Shown: piece after piece, positions 16,856 to 25,569 of the stretch
Numbering within the stretch: position 1 is the stretch's first letter
How the letters are laid out: every line of letters begins with the position of its first letter
Program-made: the position numbers and the translations under genes
NCBI RefSeq assembly: GCF_000961885.1
Contig: NZ_JZKH01000009.1
Coordinates: 1 to 64,000, forward strand
Reading direction: 5' to 3'
DNA length: 64,000 nt
Source: Streptomyces rubellomurinus
Lineage (GTDB): Bacteria > Actinomycetota > Actinomycetes > Streptomycetales > Streptomycetaceae
Notes under the pieces: generated by a model
Told to the model about the DNA's origin: nothing
Databases searched by the model: none
What the model saw: only the letters and a program-made list of their open reading frames with translations

Positions 16856-17402
16856 CGCCCGCGCCCGCGAGCCGTCGCAGGGTGGCGAGCACGTCGTCGA
16901 GCCAGGCGAGCGTCATCCGCTCGTACTCGATGCCGCCGCGCAGGACGACGTACTGGAGCTGCTGTCGGGCGTCGAGTGCGGCGAGGTCGGGGAAGTCGCG
17001 CTCCTCGCCGTGCAGGTACCGGGCGAGGAGGGCGGCGTGGCTCTCGCGGTGCCGTTCGACCTCGGAGATCAACGCGGACGGGTCGTCGAAGGCGGCGGCC
17101 CGGATCTTGACGGCCAGTTCGTGCCGGACGGTCTCCGGCTCGACCGGCTCGCGCAGCCACTCGGCCAGCGCGGCCCGCCCGGGCCCGGCCGCCGAGTACA
17201 CCTTCTTGTCCGGCCGTCCGTCCTGGGCGACCTCCTCGGCGGCGATCCAGCCGTCCGCCTCCATCCGCCGCAGCACCCGGTAGATCTGCTGGTGGGTGGC
17301 GGTCCAGAACCGTCCGATGGAGCGGTCGAAGCGCCGGGCCAGCTCGTAGCCCGAGCCGGGCTGCTCCAGCAGCGAGACGAGGATCGCGTGCTCCAGTGCC
17401 AT
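16830..17402 (-). CDS. PadR family transcriptional regulator
   Basis: A 190-residue PadR repressor. The winged-helix domain is at residues 1-85 (ALEHAILVSLLEQPGSGYELARRF, then THQQIYRVLRRMEADGWI), followed by a C-terminal helical region with the family-type REPVEPETVRHELAVKIRAAAF segment and a coiled dimerisation helix. A perfect 8-bp-arm palindrome lies 13 bases upstream of the ATG, so autoregulation is likely. The acyl-CoA dehydrogenase downstream in the same direction may be a second target but has no matching palindrome before it. Ligand unknown; family assignment firm. Confidence 0.93.
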   Translation of the reverse strand: MALEHAILVSLLEQPGSGYELARRFDRSIGRFWTATHQQIYRVLRRMEADGWIAAEEVAQDGRPDKKVYSAAGPGRAALAEWLREPVEPETVRHELAVKIRAAAFDDPSALISEVERHRESHAALLARYLHGEERDFPDLAALDARQQLQYVVLRGGIEYERMTLAWLDDVLATLRRLAGAGDEQDSEFR

Positions 17403-17415
17403 GCCCGCATCCTGC

Positions 17416-17433
17416 TATGCAACGAGTTGCATA
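17416..17433. promoter_or_regulatory. PadR operator palindrome
   Basis: TATGCAACGAGTTGCATA is a perfect palindrome with 8-bp arms and a GA spacer, starting 14 bp before the PadR ATG. ATGCAAC...GTTGCAT half-sites resemble operators reported for PadR-type repressors. The location over the expected core promoter suggests autorepression. Confidence 0.8.
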
Positions 17434-17604
17434 GGCAATGGCGGCTCGCGGGGTTGAGACGCAGGTCACCGGCGTGATCGGATGGTTATCGATCATTCCG
17501 GACGATCGGGTGCAAAACAATGGAGAAGGGACAGAATGGGTACTGGGCACGCGACTTCCACGGGAAGTGTGCGCCCCTCATCCGGACCACAGGAGGTGGT
17601 ATCG

Positions 17605-18075
17605 GTGGCAACCCATATCCCGACGGGCATGGAGCACCATCCGGACATCGTCGAACTACGTGAACACTACGAGCGGGTCACCTCGACTCCCCGCGCCCAG
17701 GGCATCGAAGCCCTGGCCGTACTGGCCGGCCTCTTCCTGGCGGCATCGCCATGGATCGTCGGCTTCACCGCTTTCAGCACCCTGACCGTGACCTGCCTGA
17801 TCGTGGGCCTGGCCTACACGGCGCTGATGGCCGGCTACGGATCGGCCTACGAACGCACGCACGCGAGGGCCTGGGCGGCCGCCGCGCTCGGCGTCTGGAC
17901 GATCATCTCCCCCTGGGCCGTCTCCGGTTCCGTCGCGCACGGCAAGAACATCGTCACCTGCGTCATCGTCGGCGTCGTGATGTTCCTGCTCGGCCTCGCG
18001 GCACTCTCGATGGCCACCATGACGGCGAACGGAGCATCGATGCGGCGCGGCCGTGCCGGCCGAGCCAGGGGCTGA
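17605..18075 (+). CDS. SPW-repeat membrane protein
   Basis: A 156-residue integral membrane protein with two copies of the SPW signature (residues 48-50 in LAASPWIVGF and 102-104 in TIISPWAVSG), each next to a hydrophobic helix, and about four membrane segments in all. The basic tail (RRGRAGRARG) is cytoplasmic by the positive-inside rule. GTG at 17605 is preceded by AGGAGGT at suitable distance; longer in-frame starts at 17482 and 17536 lack such a site. SPW proteins are common in actinomycetes and their function is unknown. It converges on fumC. Confidence 0.85.
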   Translation: MATHIPTGMEHHPDIVELREHYERVTSTPRAQGIEALAVLAGLFLAASPWIVGFTAFSTLTVTCLIVGLAYTALMAGYGSAYERTHARAWAAAALGVWTIISPWAVSGSVAHGKNIVTCVIVGVVMFLLGLAALSMATMTANGASMRRGRAGRARG

Positions 18076-18094
18076 TCGACCCCGCAGCCCGCGT

Positions 18095-18133
18095 CCGGGG
18101 CGTGGAGGGCCCGAACGGCCCACCGCGCCCCGG
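18095..18133. terminator. Bidirectional hairpin between SPW gene and fumC
   Basis: An imperfect stem of 8 outer pairs (CCGGGGCG/CGCCCCGG), one U-G, two pairs, one mismatch and five inner pairs (GGGCC/GGCCC) with loop CGAAC. It lies in the 131-base gap between convergent genes and probably terminates both. Confidence 0.65.
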
Positions 18134-18206
18134 CGCACGCCCGCCCCCGGCCCGGCAGGGCCCGCGGACGCTCTCGCGGACAGGCCCCCGGGCCCGGCCG
18201 GGACCG

Positions 18207-19610
18207 CTACGGGTGCGTCATCCGCAGCACGTCCAGCGCCTCGTCCAGCTGTTCCTCGGTGAGCTCGCCCCGCTCCACGTAGCCGCGCTCCAGCACCACT
18301 TGGCGGATCGTCTTGCGCTCCGCCAGCGCCTGCTTGGCGACCTTCGCCGCCTCCTCGTACCCGATGTACCGGTTCAGCGGCGTGACGACCGAGGGCGAGG
18401 ACTCCGCGTACTCCCGGGCCCGTTCGACGTTGGCGGTGATGCCGTCGACCGTCCGGTCCGCCAGCAGCCGGGCGCTGTTGGCGAGCAGCCGCACCGACTC
18501 CAGCACGTTGCGGGCGATCACCGGGAGCATCACGTTCAGCTCGAAGTTGCCGCTCGCGCCGGCCATCGCCACCGTCGCGTCGTTGCCGACCACCTGGGCG
18601 GCGACCATCAGCACCACCTCGGGCAGCACCGGGTTCACCTTGCCCGGCATGATCGACGAACCCGGCTGCAGGTCCGGCAGGTTGATCTCGCCCAGGCCCG
18701 TGCGCGGGCCGGAGCCCATCCACCGAAGGTCGTTCGCGATCTTCGTGAACCCGACCGCCACCGTGCGCAGTTGGCCGCTCAGCTCGACCAGCGCGTCCCG
18801 CGCGCCCTGCGCCTCGAAGTGGTCCCGGGCCTCGGTCAGCGGCAGGCCCGTGGCGCGCGCGACCTCCTCGATGACCGCCGCCGGGAACCCGGGAGGCGTG
18901 TTGATGCCGGTGCCCACCGCCGTTCCGCCGAGCGGGAGTTCGGCCACCCGGGGGAGCGTCGCCAGCAGCCGCTCCCGCCCGTGCCGCACCTGCGCCGCGT
19001 AGCCGCCGAACTCCTGCCCGAGGGTGACGGGCGTGGCGTCCATCAGGTGCGTGCGGCCGGACTTGACCACCGTCGCGAACTCGCCGGCCTTGCGCTCCAG
19101 CGCCTCCGCCAGGTGCTCCAGCGCCGGGATCAGGTCGTGCGTGACGGCGGCGGTCGCGGCGATGTGGATCGAGGACGGGAACACGTCGTTGGACGACTGG
19201 CTGGCGTTCACGTGGTCGTTCGGGTGCACCGGCCGGCCCAGCCGCTCGGCGGCCAGCGTGGCGATCACCTCGTTGGCGTTCATGTTGGACGAGGTGCCCG
19301 AGCCGGTCTGGAACACGTCCACCGGGAACTGGTCGTCCCAGCGCCCCTCCGCCACCTCCTCGGCGGCGGCCGCGATCGCCGCCGCCGTCTCCCCGTCCAG
19401 CACTCCCAGCCCGGCGTTCACCCGCGCCGCGGCCGCCTTGATCCGGGCCAGCGCGGCGATGTGCGCCCGCTCCAGCCGCTGGCCGGACACCGGGAAGTTC
19501 TCCACCGCCCGCTGCGTCTGCGCCTGCCACTTCGCCGCGGCCGGCACCCGCACCTCGCCCATCGAGTCGTGCTCGATCCGGTACTCCTGCGGCTTCCGCT
19601 CGTCAGCCAT
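18207..19610 (-). CDS. fumC: Fumarate hydratase, class II
   Basis: A 467-residue class II fumarase that interconverts fumarate and malate in the TCA cycle. The superfamily signature [10 protein letters not shown] is at residues 317-326, with the substrate-binding [13 protein letters not shown] and catalytic His188 in [11 protein letters not shown]. Length is typical. ATG at 19610 has AGGAGG about ten bases upstream. Fumarate is also the product of the fumarylacetoacetase encoded at 3663, but the genes are far apart and no co-regulation is visible. Convergent with the SPW gene. Confidence 0.97.
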   Translation of the reverse strand: MADERKPQEYRIEHDSMGEVRVPAAAKWQAQTQRAVENFPVSGQRLERAHIAALARIKAAAARVNAGLGVLDGETAAAIAAAAEEVAEGRWDDQFPVDVFQTGSGTSSNMNANEVIATLAAERLGRPVHPNDHVNASQSSNDVFPSSIHIAATAAVTHDLIPALEHLAEALERKAGEFATVVKSGRTHLMDATPVTLGQEFGGYAAQVRHGRERLLATLPRVAELPLGGTAVGTGINTPPGFPAAVIEEVARATGLPLTEARDHFEAQGARDALVELSGQLRTVAVGFTKIANDLRWMGSGPRTGLGEINLPDLQPGSSIMPGKVNPVLPEVVLMVAAQVVGNDATVAMAGASGNFELNVMLPVIARNVLESVRLLANSARLLADRTVDGITANVERAREYAESSPSVVTPLNRYIGYEEAAKVAKQALAERKTIRQVVLERGYVERGELTEEQLDEALDVLRMTHP

Positions 19611-19751
19611 CGCGCGCTGCACCTCCTGTACGGGCCCAGGGCTCGCCTGGCGGCCCGGGACGGGTTTTCCGATCACGACAGCCGCGCGCGGGCCCCGGGT
19701 ATTTCCATCGGAGGCCCGGTGATTCGGAGCCGCCTCGGGGCCGCCGCGGCG

Positions 19752-20528
19752 TTACGGGCGGGCCGGCTCGGTACGGACCGGCTCGGTACGGACCAGTTCG
19801 GCGCGGACCAGCTCGCCCGGCTGGATGCCGGCCTGGACTACCAGGTCGCCGCCCGGGGCCCAGACGCCGGAGCCGCCCGAGGAGTCCGGGAACACGCCGG
19901 TGGCCCCGGCCGACGTGGCGAGGACGGCCCAGACCCCGTGTGCGGCGGCCCGCGCCCGCAGGTGCCCGTCGCGCCGCTCGGCCGCTGCGGGCGTCGGCCC
20001 GTAGAGGGTGGACGCGACGTAGGCGTCGATGCCGAGCGCGGCCGTCTCCTCGGCGTGCGTCGGATCGGCCGCGTCCGCGCAGATCGCGAGGCCGAGCCGC
20101 AGGCCGTCCAGCTCCAGGACCACGGGCTTCTCGCCGGGGGTGAACCGTGCCGGCTCGCCCTCGCCGTGCAGGCGCATCTTCCGGTAGGCGACGACGGCGC
20201 CCTCGCCGGTGACCGCCAGCGTGGCGATGCTTTCGCGTCCGTCGCCCTCCGTGACCGGCGCGCCGACCAGGGCGGTGGCGCCGGTCGTGGCGCAGGCCTC
20301 GACCAGCGGGGCGAGGCGCTCGTCCGCCGGGTCGACGGCGGGCGCGGCCAGGTCGTAGCCGGTCAGGGAGGGCTCGGGGAACACCACCAGCCGCGTCCCG
20401 GCCGCCCGGACGGCCTCGGCGTGCCGCTCCGCGTTGACCCGGAGCGTGTCCGCACGCCCGGCTTCGGCGCAGGCCGGCTGGGCGACGGCGACGGTCAGCG
20501 GAACGGGCACGGGCATGGACGAGGGCAC
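19752..20528 (-). CDS. Carbon-nitrogen hydrolase (nitrilase superfamily)
   Basis: A 258-residue nitrilase-superfamily amidohydrolase with the complete catalytic triad: Glu52 (FPEPSLTGY), Lys117 (YRKMRLHGE) and Cys150 (LAICADAADPTH). GTG at 20528 is preferred because GGAGG lies seven to eight bases before it; ATG at 20516 would also fit. The C-terminal tail (LVRAELVRTEPVRTEPARP) is a short imperfect repeat, mirrored in the DNA at 19760-19810. The substrate, probably a small linear amide, is not identifiable. It is divergent from the TfoX-like gene at 20660 and in the same direction as fumC. Confidence 0.88.
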   Translation of the reverse strand: MPSSMPVPVPLTVAVAQPACAEAGRADTLRVNAERHAEAVRAAGTRLVVFPEPSLTGYDLAAPAVDPADERLAPLVEACATTGATALVGAPVTEGDGRESIATLAVTGEGAVVAYRKMRLHGEGEPARFTPGEKPVVLELDGLRLGLAICADAADPTHAEETAALGIDAYVASTLYGPTPAAAERRDGHLRARAAAHGVWAVLATSAGATGVFPDSSGGSGVWAPGGDLVVQAGIQPGELVRAELVRTEPVRTEPARP

Positions 20529-20659
20529 GGCGAAGCCTCCGGACGGGTGGGGTCGGTGGTCATGATCAACCTATGCGCCCGCCGAACGGCCGGGCAAGGC
20601 CGTTCGGACGCCCGCCGTCCGCGGTGGACGGCCGACCGGGCCGGCGCCACGATGGCGGC

Positions 20660-20983
20660 ATGACCACCGACGCCGCCGCCCTCGCCCGCTACGACGAGAT
20701 CGCCGAGGAACTCGCGCCGCGCGGTGCCCGCCGCTCGCAGATGTTCGGCATGCCCTGCCTGAAGGACGTGAACGGCAAGGCGTTCGCCGGGCTGCACGGC
20801 GACGAACTGGTCTGCCGGCTCGGCCGCACGTCGGCGGAGCACGCCGAGGCCCTCGCCCTGACCGGCGCGCACCTGTTCGACCCGGCGGGCGGCCGGCCGA
20901 TGAAGGACTGGGTGTGCGTGCCCGATTCGGCCGCCGACCGGTGGCACCGCTACGCGCAGGCCGCACTCGCGGCGCCGCGCTGA
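20660..20983 (+). CDS. TfoX N-terminal domain-like protein
   Basis: A 107-residue protein resembling the N-terminal domain of TfoX: RRSQMFGMPCLKDVNGKAFAGLHGDELVCRLG, then HLFDPAGGRPMKDWVCVP. In actinomycetes this stand-alone domain is common and is not linked to competence; its role is unknown. ATG 20660 overlaps a weak purine stretch (GATGGCGGC). The gene is divergent from the nitrilase-family gene, with about 130 bases between them. Confidence 0.8.
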   Translation: MTTDAAALARYDEIAEELAPRGARRSQMFGMPCLKDVNGKAFAGLHGDELVCRLGRTSAEHAEALALTGAHLFDPAGGRPMKDWVCVPDSAADRWHRYAQAALAAPR

Positions 20984-21022
20984 CACCGGCGGCCGCGCAC
21001 CGGTCCGGCGTTTCGCGCCGTA

Positions 21023-21040
21023 CTCACCCGAAGGGGTGAG
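21023..21040. terminator. Short hairpin after the TfoX-like gene
   Basis: CTCACCC and GGGTGAG form a perfect 7-bp stem with loop GAAG, 40 bases after the TfoX-like stop and 170 bases before the oxidase start. Either a weak terminator or an operator palindrome for the oxidase gene. Confidence 0.45.
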
Positions 21041-21207
21041 AAAGCGGCCGGACCGCTTCAAACCGCCGCACGGCCCTTCGTACGCTCCACACCGGGACGG
21101 GCCGGGACACCGCCGCCCCGGCCCGTCGCATCCGTGCCCGGGCGACCAGCACGGCGGTCCGGCACGGCGATCGGCGCCGCGACCAGCGAGGGATCGAGGG
21201 CGGGCGG

Positions 21208-23280
21208 ATGGCCACCGAGCACGGCGCACAGGACGCAGCAGGCGGCCGGGGGAGCGACGAGGGGAGCGACGAGGGGAGCGGCCGGGGGAGCAGCCGAGGG
21301 GGCGGCCGAGGCGGCGACCGGGAGAGCGGCCTCACCCGGCGGCGACTGCTCGGCGCCTCGGCAGCCCTCGGCGGCGCGGCCTGGCTGCTACGCGGAACCA
21401 TCGGCCCGGACGACGCCGATGCCGCCGCACCGGGCAACCCCGTCGCACCTGCCCTACCTGCTGGACCTGTCGCACCTGCCGTACCCGGCGCCGTGCCCCC
21501 GCTGCCCGCACCGCCCGCACTGCCCGCCGGCACCGAGTTGTACCGGCGGGTCTTCCAGAACTGGTCCGGCGAGATCCGCACCGACCGGCTGTGGACCTGC
21601 GCACCCCGCACCCCCGAGGAACTGCCCGCCCTCGCCGACTGGGCCCACGCCAACGGCTGGCGACTGCGCGCCTGCGGCTACCGGCACACCTGGGCGCCGC
21701 TCACCGTCGCGGACGGCACCACGGAGAACAGCCGCGTCCTGATCGTGGACACCAGCCGCCACCTCACCGCCCTCACCGCCGACTCGCCCACCACCGTCCG
21801 GGCACAGACCGGCGCCACCATGGAAGCCCTGCTCGCCCACCTCGCCGACCGGGGCCTCGGCCTGACCGCCTGCCCGGCTCCCGGCGAGATCACCGTGGGC
21901 GGCGCGCTCGCCATCGGCGGCCACGGCACCGCCGTCCCCGCAGTCGGCGAGACCCGGCCGGACGGGCACGGCTACGGCTCGGTCAGCAACCAGGTGGTCC
22001 GGCTGACCGCTGTCGTCCTCGACCCGGCCACCGGCCGCTACACGCTGCGCACCTTCGAGCGTGGTGAGGCCGACAGCGCCGCCTTCCTCGTGCACCTGGG
22101 CCGCGCGTTCCTCACCGAGGTCGTCCTGCGGGCCGGCGCCGACCGGCCGCTGCGCTGCGTCAGCCGGCTCGACATCCCGGCGAGCGAACTCTTCGCCCGC
22201 CCAGAGCCCGACCGCGACCCCGACCCCGACTCCGAGAGTGGAGGGGGCGGCGGGGGCCTGCTGGGAGGCTCGCCGGGCGGCGCCCCGGGCGGCGAAGGAC
22301 CGCGCACCTTCGCCGACTTCGTCGACCGCGACGGCCGCGCCGAAGCCATCTGGTTCGCCTACACGGACTTCCCCTGGCTCAAGACCTGGAGCGTCTCCCC
22401 GGCCAAACCGTTCGCCTCCCGGGCCGTCGACCAGCCCTACAACTATCCCTTCTCGGACCGCGTTCCGGAACCGGTCGCCCGACTCGTCGGCCAAGTCGTC
22501 GGCGGCGCCTGGGCGTCGGCCCCACTGTTCGGCCAACTCCAGTACCTCGTCGCCAAAGTGGCGCTCACCGGCGACCTCACGGACGTCCTGCTCTCCGGTA
22601 CGGCCCTGCGCGACCTGCTCACCGGCGAGCTGATCACCCACCTGCTCGCCGGCGGCCTGCGCTCCGACCTCTGGGGGCCGTCGCGCGACCTGCTCCACTA
22701 CGTCCGCCCCACCACCCTGCGGGTCACCGCCAACGGCTATGCCGTCCTCACCCGGCGCGCCGACCTGCAGTGGGCGGTCGCCGAATTCGCCGCCCACTAC
22801 CGGACGCTGCTCGACGAGTACCGGGCCCGCGGCGAGTACCCCGTGAACGGCGCGGTGGAGATCCGCGTCACCGGCCTGGACGACCCCACGAGCTGCGAAG
22901 TCCCCGGCGCCCGGCCGCCGTTGCTGTCCGCACTGCGCCCGCGCGCCGACCGCCCCGAGTGGGACACCGCGCTCTGGCTCGACGTCCTCGCCTTCCCCGG
23001 CACCCCCGGGCTGGAACGCTTCGCCCGCGACCTCGAACAGTGGCTGCTGCGCACCTTCGACGGCACCCGGGCCGGCCTGCGGGTCGAATGGTCCAAGGGC
23101 TGGGCCTACACCGCCGACGCGGCCTGGTCCGACCCGGACCTGCTCGACCGGGTCATCCCCGGGAGCCTGCGCGCCGGCGGCGGCCCCGGCTGGGACGAGG
23201 CGGTCGCCGTGCTGGACCGCCACGACCCGCACCGGGTGTTCGGAAACCCCTTCCTGGACCGGCTGTTGAAGCACGGCTGA
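21208..23280 (+). CDS. Exported type II cholesterol oxidase-like flavoprotein
   Basis: A 690-residue FAD-dependent oxidase. After a Gly/Ser/Asp-rich leader, RRRLLGASAALGGAAWLL (residues 44-61) is a twin-arginine signal, so it is exported folded. Residues 105-310 are a VAO/PCMH-type FAD domain; the region from LYRRVFQNWSGEIRTDRLWTC through GYRHTWAPLTV matches the Brevibacterium type II (covalent-FAD) cholesterol oxidase as I recall it, with His160 at the FAD-linkage position. Glu379 (AEAIWF), Glu551 and Arg553 (VEIRVTG) match its active-site Glu311, Glu475 and Arg477. A Gly-rich insert lies at about 343-365. Steroid specificity is inferred from these matches. The GAGGGCGGGCGG before ATG is a usable ribosome site. 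Confidence 0.85.
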   Translation: MATEHGAQDAAGGRGSDEGSDEGSGRGSSRGGGRGGDRESGLTRRRLLGASAALGGAAWLLRGTIGPDDADAAAPGNPVAPALPAGPVAPAVPGAVPPLPAPPALPAGTELYRRVFQNWSGEIRTDRLWTCAPRTPEELPALADWAHANGWRLRACGYRHTWAPLTVADGTTENSRVLIVDTSRHLTALTADSPTTVRAQTGATMEALLAHLADRGLGLTACPAPGEITVGGALAIGGHGTAVPAVGETRPDGHGYGSVSNQVVRLTAVVLDPATGRYTLRTFERGEADSAAFLVHLGRAFLTEVVLRAGADRPLRCVSRLDIPASELFARPEPDRDPDPDSESGGGGGGLLGGSPGGAPGGEGPRTFADFVDRDGRAEAIWFAYTDFPWLKTWSVSPAKPFASRAVDQPYNYPFSDRVPEPVARLVGQVVGGAWASAPLFGQLQYLVAKVALTGDLTDVLLSGTALRDLLTGELITHLLAGGLRSDLWGPSRDLLHYVRPTTLRVTANGYAVLTRRADLQWAVAEFAAHYRTLLDEYRARGEYPVNGAVEIRVTGLDDPTSCEVPGARPPLLSALRPRADRPEWDTALWLDVLAFPGTPGLERFARDLEQWLLRTFDGTRAGLRVEWSKGWAYTADAAWSDPDLLDRVIPGSLRAGGGPGWDEAVAVLDRHDPHRVFGNPFLDRLLKHG

Positions 23281-23308
23281 CATCCGGCGTCCGTCATGTG
23301 ACGAACCG

Positions 23309-23926
23309 TCAGATGTGCTCCATCACGATCACCGCGAGGGTGTCCGGAGCCAGCGCGCGGAACACGTGCGGGGCGTCGCCCGGGTAGCTGATGTAGTCGC
23401 CCGGGCCGAGCTCGACCGGCTCCGCGGACGGGCCGACCAGCGCCCGGCCGTTCCCGATCATCACGTGCTCGACGGTGCCGGGCATGTGCGGGTCGGAGGC
23501 CCGCGTCTCGCCCGGCTGCGCCTCGATCCGGTAGATGTCGCGCCGGGCGTTCGGCGGGCAGGACGACAGCACGGTGGCCGCGTAGTCGGCGCGTTCGGAG
23601 TGGGTCACCGGGCCCTCGCCGACCCGGATCACCTTGACCGTCGGGCGCGGTGGGTCGACCAGCCGGCTGAACGGCACGTTCAGTGCGACGCCGAGCGCCC
23701 AGAGCGTCTCCACGCTGGGGTTGCCGGCGCCGGACTCCAGTTGGGAGAGCGTGGACTTGGCGATGCCCGCGCGCCGGGCGAGCTCGGCCATCGACAGCCC
23801 GCTGCGTTCGCGCTCGCGCCGGATCGAGGCGGCGATCTGGCCGATCAGCTCGGTACCGGTGGGACCGCCGATGGGACCGCCGGTGTCCGCGGGGCCGGTG
23901 GGTGGGGTGGTCAGGGGGTCAGTCAT
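23309..23926 (-). CDS. XRE-cupin transcriptional regulator of azlCD
   Basis: A 205-residue regulator: an XRE helix-turn-helix at about residues 28-85 (ASIRRERERSGLSMAELARRAGIAKSTLSQLESG) and a C-terminal cupin (about 110-205) with DPHMPGTVEHVMIGNGRALVG and GPGDYISYPGDAPHVFRAL. Such proteins sense a small ligand, often an amino acid, with the cupin. It is divergent from azlC with 141 bases between, a common arrangement, and is inferred to regulate the branched-chain amino-acid exporter. It converges on the oxidase gene with only 28 bases between stops. Confidence 0.92.
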   Translation of the reverse strand: MTDPLTTPPTGPADTGGPIGGPTGTELIGQIAASIRRERERSGLSMAELARRAGIAKSTLSQLESGAGNPSVETLWALGVALNVPFSRLVDPPRPTVKVIRVGEGPVTHSERADYAATVLSSCPPNARRDIYRIEAQPGETRASDPHMPGTVEHVMIGNGRALVGPSAEPVELGPGDYISYPGDAPHVFRALAPDTLAVIVMEHI

Positions 23927-24067
23927 GATCGCCGCTCACGCTTCCTTCGGGCTCCCGCTCCGACTGCTGGTGGCGTTCATGCTGCCACGGCCGTCGAGAG
24001 CGCCTCGCCGTTCGGTCTGCCGGTCTCCTCGTTCGGCTTGACGAACCGCCCCGAGGGGTTCACTCTA

Positions 24068-24811
24068 ATGGACATGCGTTCGCTCCTTCGAACCCTGGAG
24101 CATGCCACTCTCCGTGACATCGCCCTGGTCTGCCTCGCCGACGCGCTCGTCGGCGCCTCCTTCGGCGCGATCAGCGTCTCCGGCGGCCTGCCCCTGTGGG
24201 TGCCGCTCGCCATGTCGGTGCTCGTCTTCGCCGGCGGCTCGCAGTTCGCCGCGGTCGGCGTGGTGCTCTCCGGCGGCGGCGCGCTCGCGGCCGTCGCCAC
24301 CGGGCTGGTGCTCAACGCCCGGCTGCTGCCCTTCGGCTTCACCGTCGCCGACGTGCTCCAAGGCCCCTGGTGGCGGAGGCTGATCGGCGCGCAGCTGATC
24401 ACCGACGAGTCCGCCGCGTTCGTGCTGCAACAGGACGACGGGCGGCGGCGCCGCGCCGTGTTCTGGACCTGCGGGATCGCCCTCTTCGTGGTGTGGAACG
24501 TCGCTGTGCTGCTCGGGGCGCTCGCGGGCGGAATGATCGGCGACACCGACGCGCTGGGCCTGGACGCGGCCTTCCCCGCCGTGCTGCTCGCCCTCGTGCT
24601 GCCCTCGCTGACCGACCGCCGCACCCGAACTGCCGCCCTGGTGGGCGCGGTTGCCGCCGTCGCGGCGACGCCCTACCTCCCGGCCGGACTGCCGGTGCTG
24701 CTGGCCCTGGTCGGGCTGCTGTTCGCGGGACGGCCGGCCGGCGGGGCGGCCGGACCGGAGGTGGCCGACCCGGCCGCGGAGGAGCCCGTGTCGAAGGAGG
24801 CCGTCCGATGA
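24068..24811 (+). CDS. azlC: AzlC, branched-chain amino-acid exporter large subunit
   Basis: A 247-residue membrane protein of the AzlC family with hydrophobic segments beginning at LRDIALVCLADALVGASFGAISV and the family-type SVLVFAGGSQFAAVGVVLSGG, LVLNARLLPFGFTVADVL and LITDESAAFVLQQ. With AzlD it exports leucine-type branched-chain amino acids or analogues. The start could be ATG 24068 or 24074; GAGGGG lies about 11 bases upstream of the first. The C-terminal tail after the last helix is acidic. Its TGA overlaps the azlD ATG. Control is probably by the divergent XRE-cupin regulator. Confidence 0.9.
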   Translation: MDMRSLLRTLEHATLRDIALVCLADALVGASFGAISVSGGLPLWVPLAMSVLVFAGGSQFAAVGVVLSGGGALAAVATGLVLNARLLPFGFTVADVLQGPWWRRLIGAQLITDESAAFVLQQDDGRRRRAVFWTCGIALFVVWNVAVLLGALAGGMIGDTDALGLDAAFPAVLLALVLPSLTDRRTRTAALVGAVAAVAATPYLPAGLPVLLALVGLLFAGRPAGGAAGPEVADPAAEEPVSKEAVR

Positions 24812-25119
24812 TGCCGCTCTACGCCGTCCTGCTGCTGGCCGCCGGGACCTACGCGTTCCGCCTGGCCGGGCCGCTGCTCGGCCACCGCCTCGCCCTCTCG
24901 GAGCGGCTGCGGCACCTGCTGGCCGTCGCGGCCGCGGTGCTGCTGGTCGCCCTGGTGGCGACCGGCGCCCTCACGCAGGGGCACGGCTTCGCCGGCTGGG
25001 CCCGCCCGGCGGGCGTCCTGGTCGCGGGGGTGCTCGCGCTGCGCCGGGCGCCGTTCCCCCTGGTGGTCGTCGCCGGCGCGGCGACGGCGGCGCTGCTGCG
25101 GCTGTGCGGGGTGGGGTGA
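24808..25119 (+). CDS. azlD: AzlD, branched-chain amino-acid exporter small subunit
   Basis: A 103-residue AzlD-family protein with three to four hydrophobic segments and the family-type AGTYAFRLAGPLL start and RPAGVLVAGVLALRRAPFPLVVVAGAATAALLRL end. It overlaps azlC by four bases (ATGA) with AAGGAGG upstream, so the exporter subunits are coupled. Its stop codon begins a stretch with 7-bp periodicity that leads into the heptad element copy 4. Confidence 0.9.
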   Translation: MMPLYAVLLLAAGTYAFRLAGPLLGHRLALSERLRHLLAVAAAVLLVALVATGALTQGHGFAGWARPAGVLVAGVLALRRAPFPLVVVAGAATAALLRLCGVG

Positions 25120-25271
25120 CGGCGGCGTCGGCCGGCGGGGCGCGAACGGCGACCCGCGACTCGCGGCCGGCGGCCCGCGAACAACGAACAACTGACAACT
25201 TTCAGCGAACAGATAACAGATGTTGAAATCTGTTATCTGTTCGCTGTAATTCGTTCGCCGTCAGCTGTTCC
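25120..25271. repeat. Heptad-array hairpin element, copy 4
   Basis: Canonical units (CGAACAA twice, CTGACAA, CTTTCAG, CGAACAG, ATAACAG) run from 25178 into the centre ATGTTGAAAT, which is the reverse orientation of copies 2, 6 and 8. Arms 25203-25221 and 25228-25246 form a perfect 19-bp hairpin with loop GTTGAA. Before 25178 the 7-bp spacing continues as GC-rich variants (CGGGGCG, CGAACGG, CGACCCG, CGACTCG, CGGCCGG, CGGCCCG). The stop of the convergent gene (complement of 25261-25263) is in register in unit CCGTCAG at 25258-25264; the azlD stop is one base out. Confidence 0.87.
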
Positions 25272-25569
25272 CGTCCGCCTGCACCTCGGGCCGCTTGCTG
25301 TCCCACAGCAGCTCCCACACCCGGAACACGCAGTGGTAGTCGCGCATGCTCCCCCGGGAGATCAGCAGGAAGGTGTCCCCGTCCCGGAGCAGCATCTGGT
25401 GCCGGGGGCTCATCGGGTGCTGCGGGGTGAACGTCGGGGCGATCCGCCTCAGCTCCTCGACGGCCTTTTCGCGCGTGCCCACGACCTCGGCGAGCACCTG
25501 GTGGCCCCAAGTCCGGTCCCTGCCCACGCCCACCACCTCCTCGACGACCAGTGCCCAGCGCCGCGTCAT
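25261..25569 (-). CDS. Small conserved protein of unknown function
   Basis: A 102-residue protein starting MTRRWALVVEEVVGVGRDRTWGHQVL, with HPMSPRHQMLLRDGDTFLLISRG and YHCVFRVWELLWDS toward the end. The mix of short strands and helices suggests a compact cytosolic fold. ATG 25569 has GGGGAGG upstream, which favours it over the longer frame from 25614. The last codons and TGA lie in the right arm of heptad element copy 4. It is divergent from the glutaryl-CoA dehydrogenase-like gene. No function known to me. Confidence 0.75.
   Translation of the reverse strand: MTRRWALVVEEVVGVGRDRTWGHQVLAEVVGTREKAVEELRRIAPTFTPQHPMSPRHQMLLRDGDTFLLISRGSMRDYHCVFRVWELLWDSKRPEVQADGNS

Noticed and set aside
17751..20663. 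A 970-codon open frame opposite fumC and the nitrilase-family gene
   Set aside because: Low-complexity Arg/His/Gly/Val composition, no ribosome site, no family; the opposite strand carries well-supported enzymes.
21023..21040. CTCACCC-GAAG-GGGTGAG as a defined regulator site
   Set aside because: Only a 7-bp palindrome with no second copy found nearby; kept as a low-confidence hairpin.
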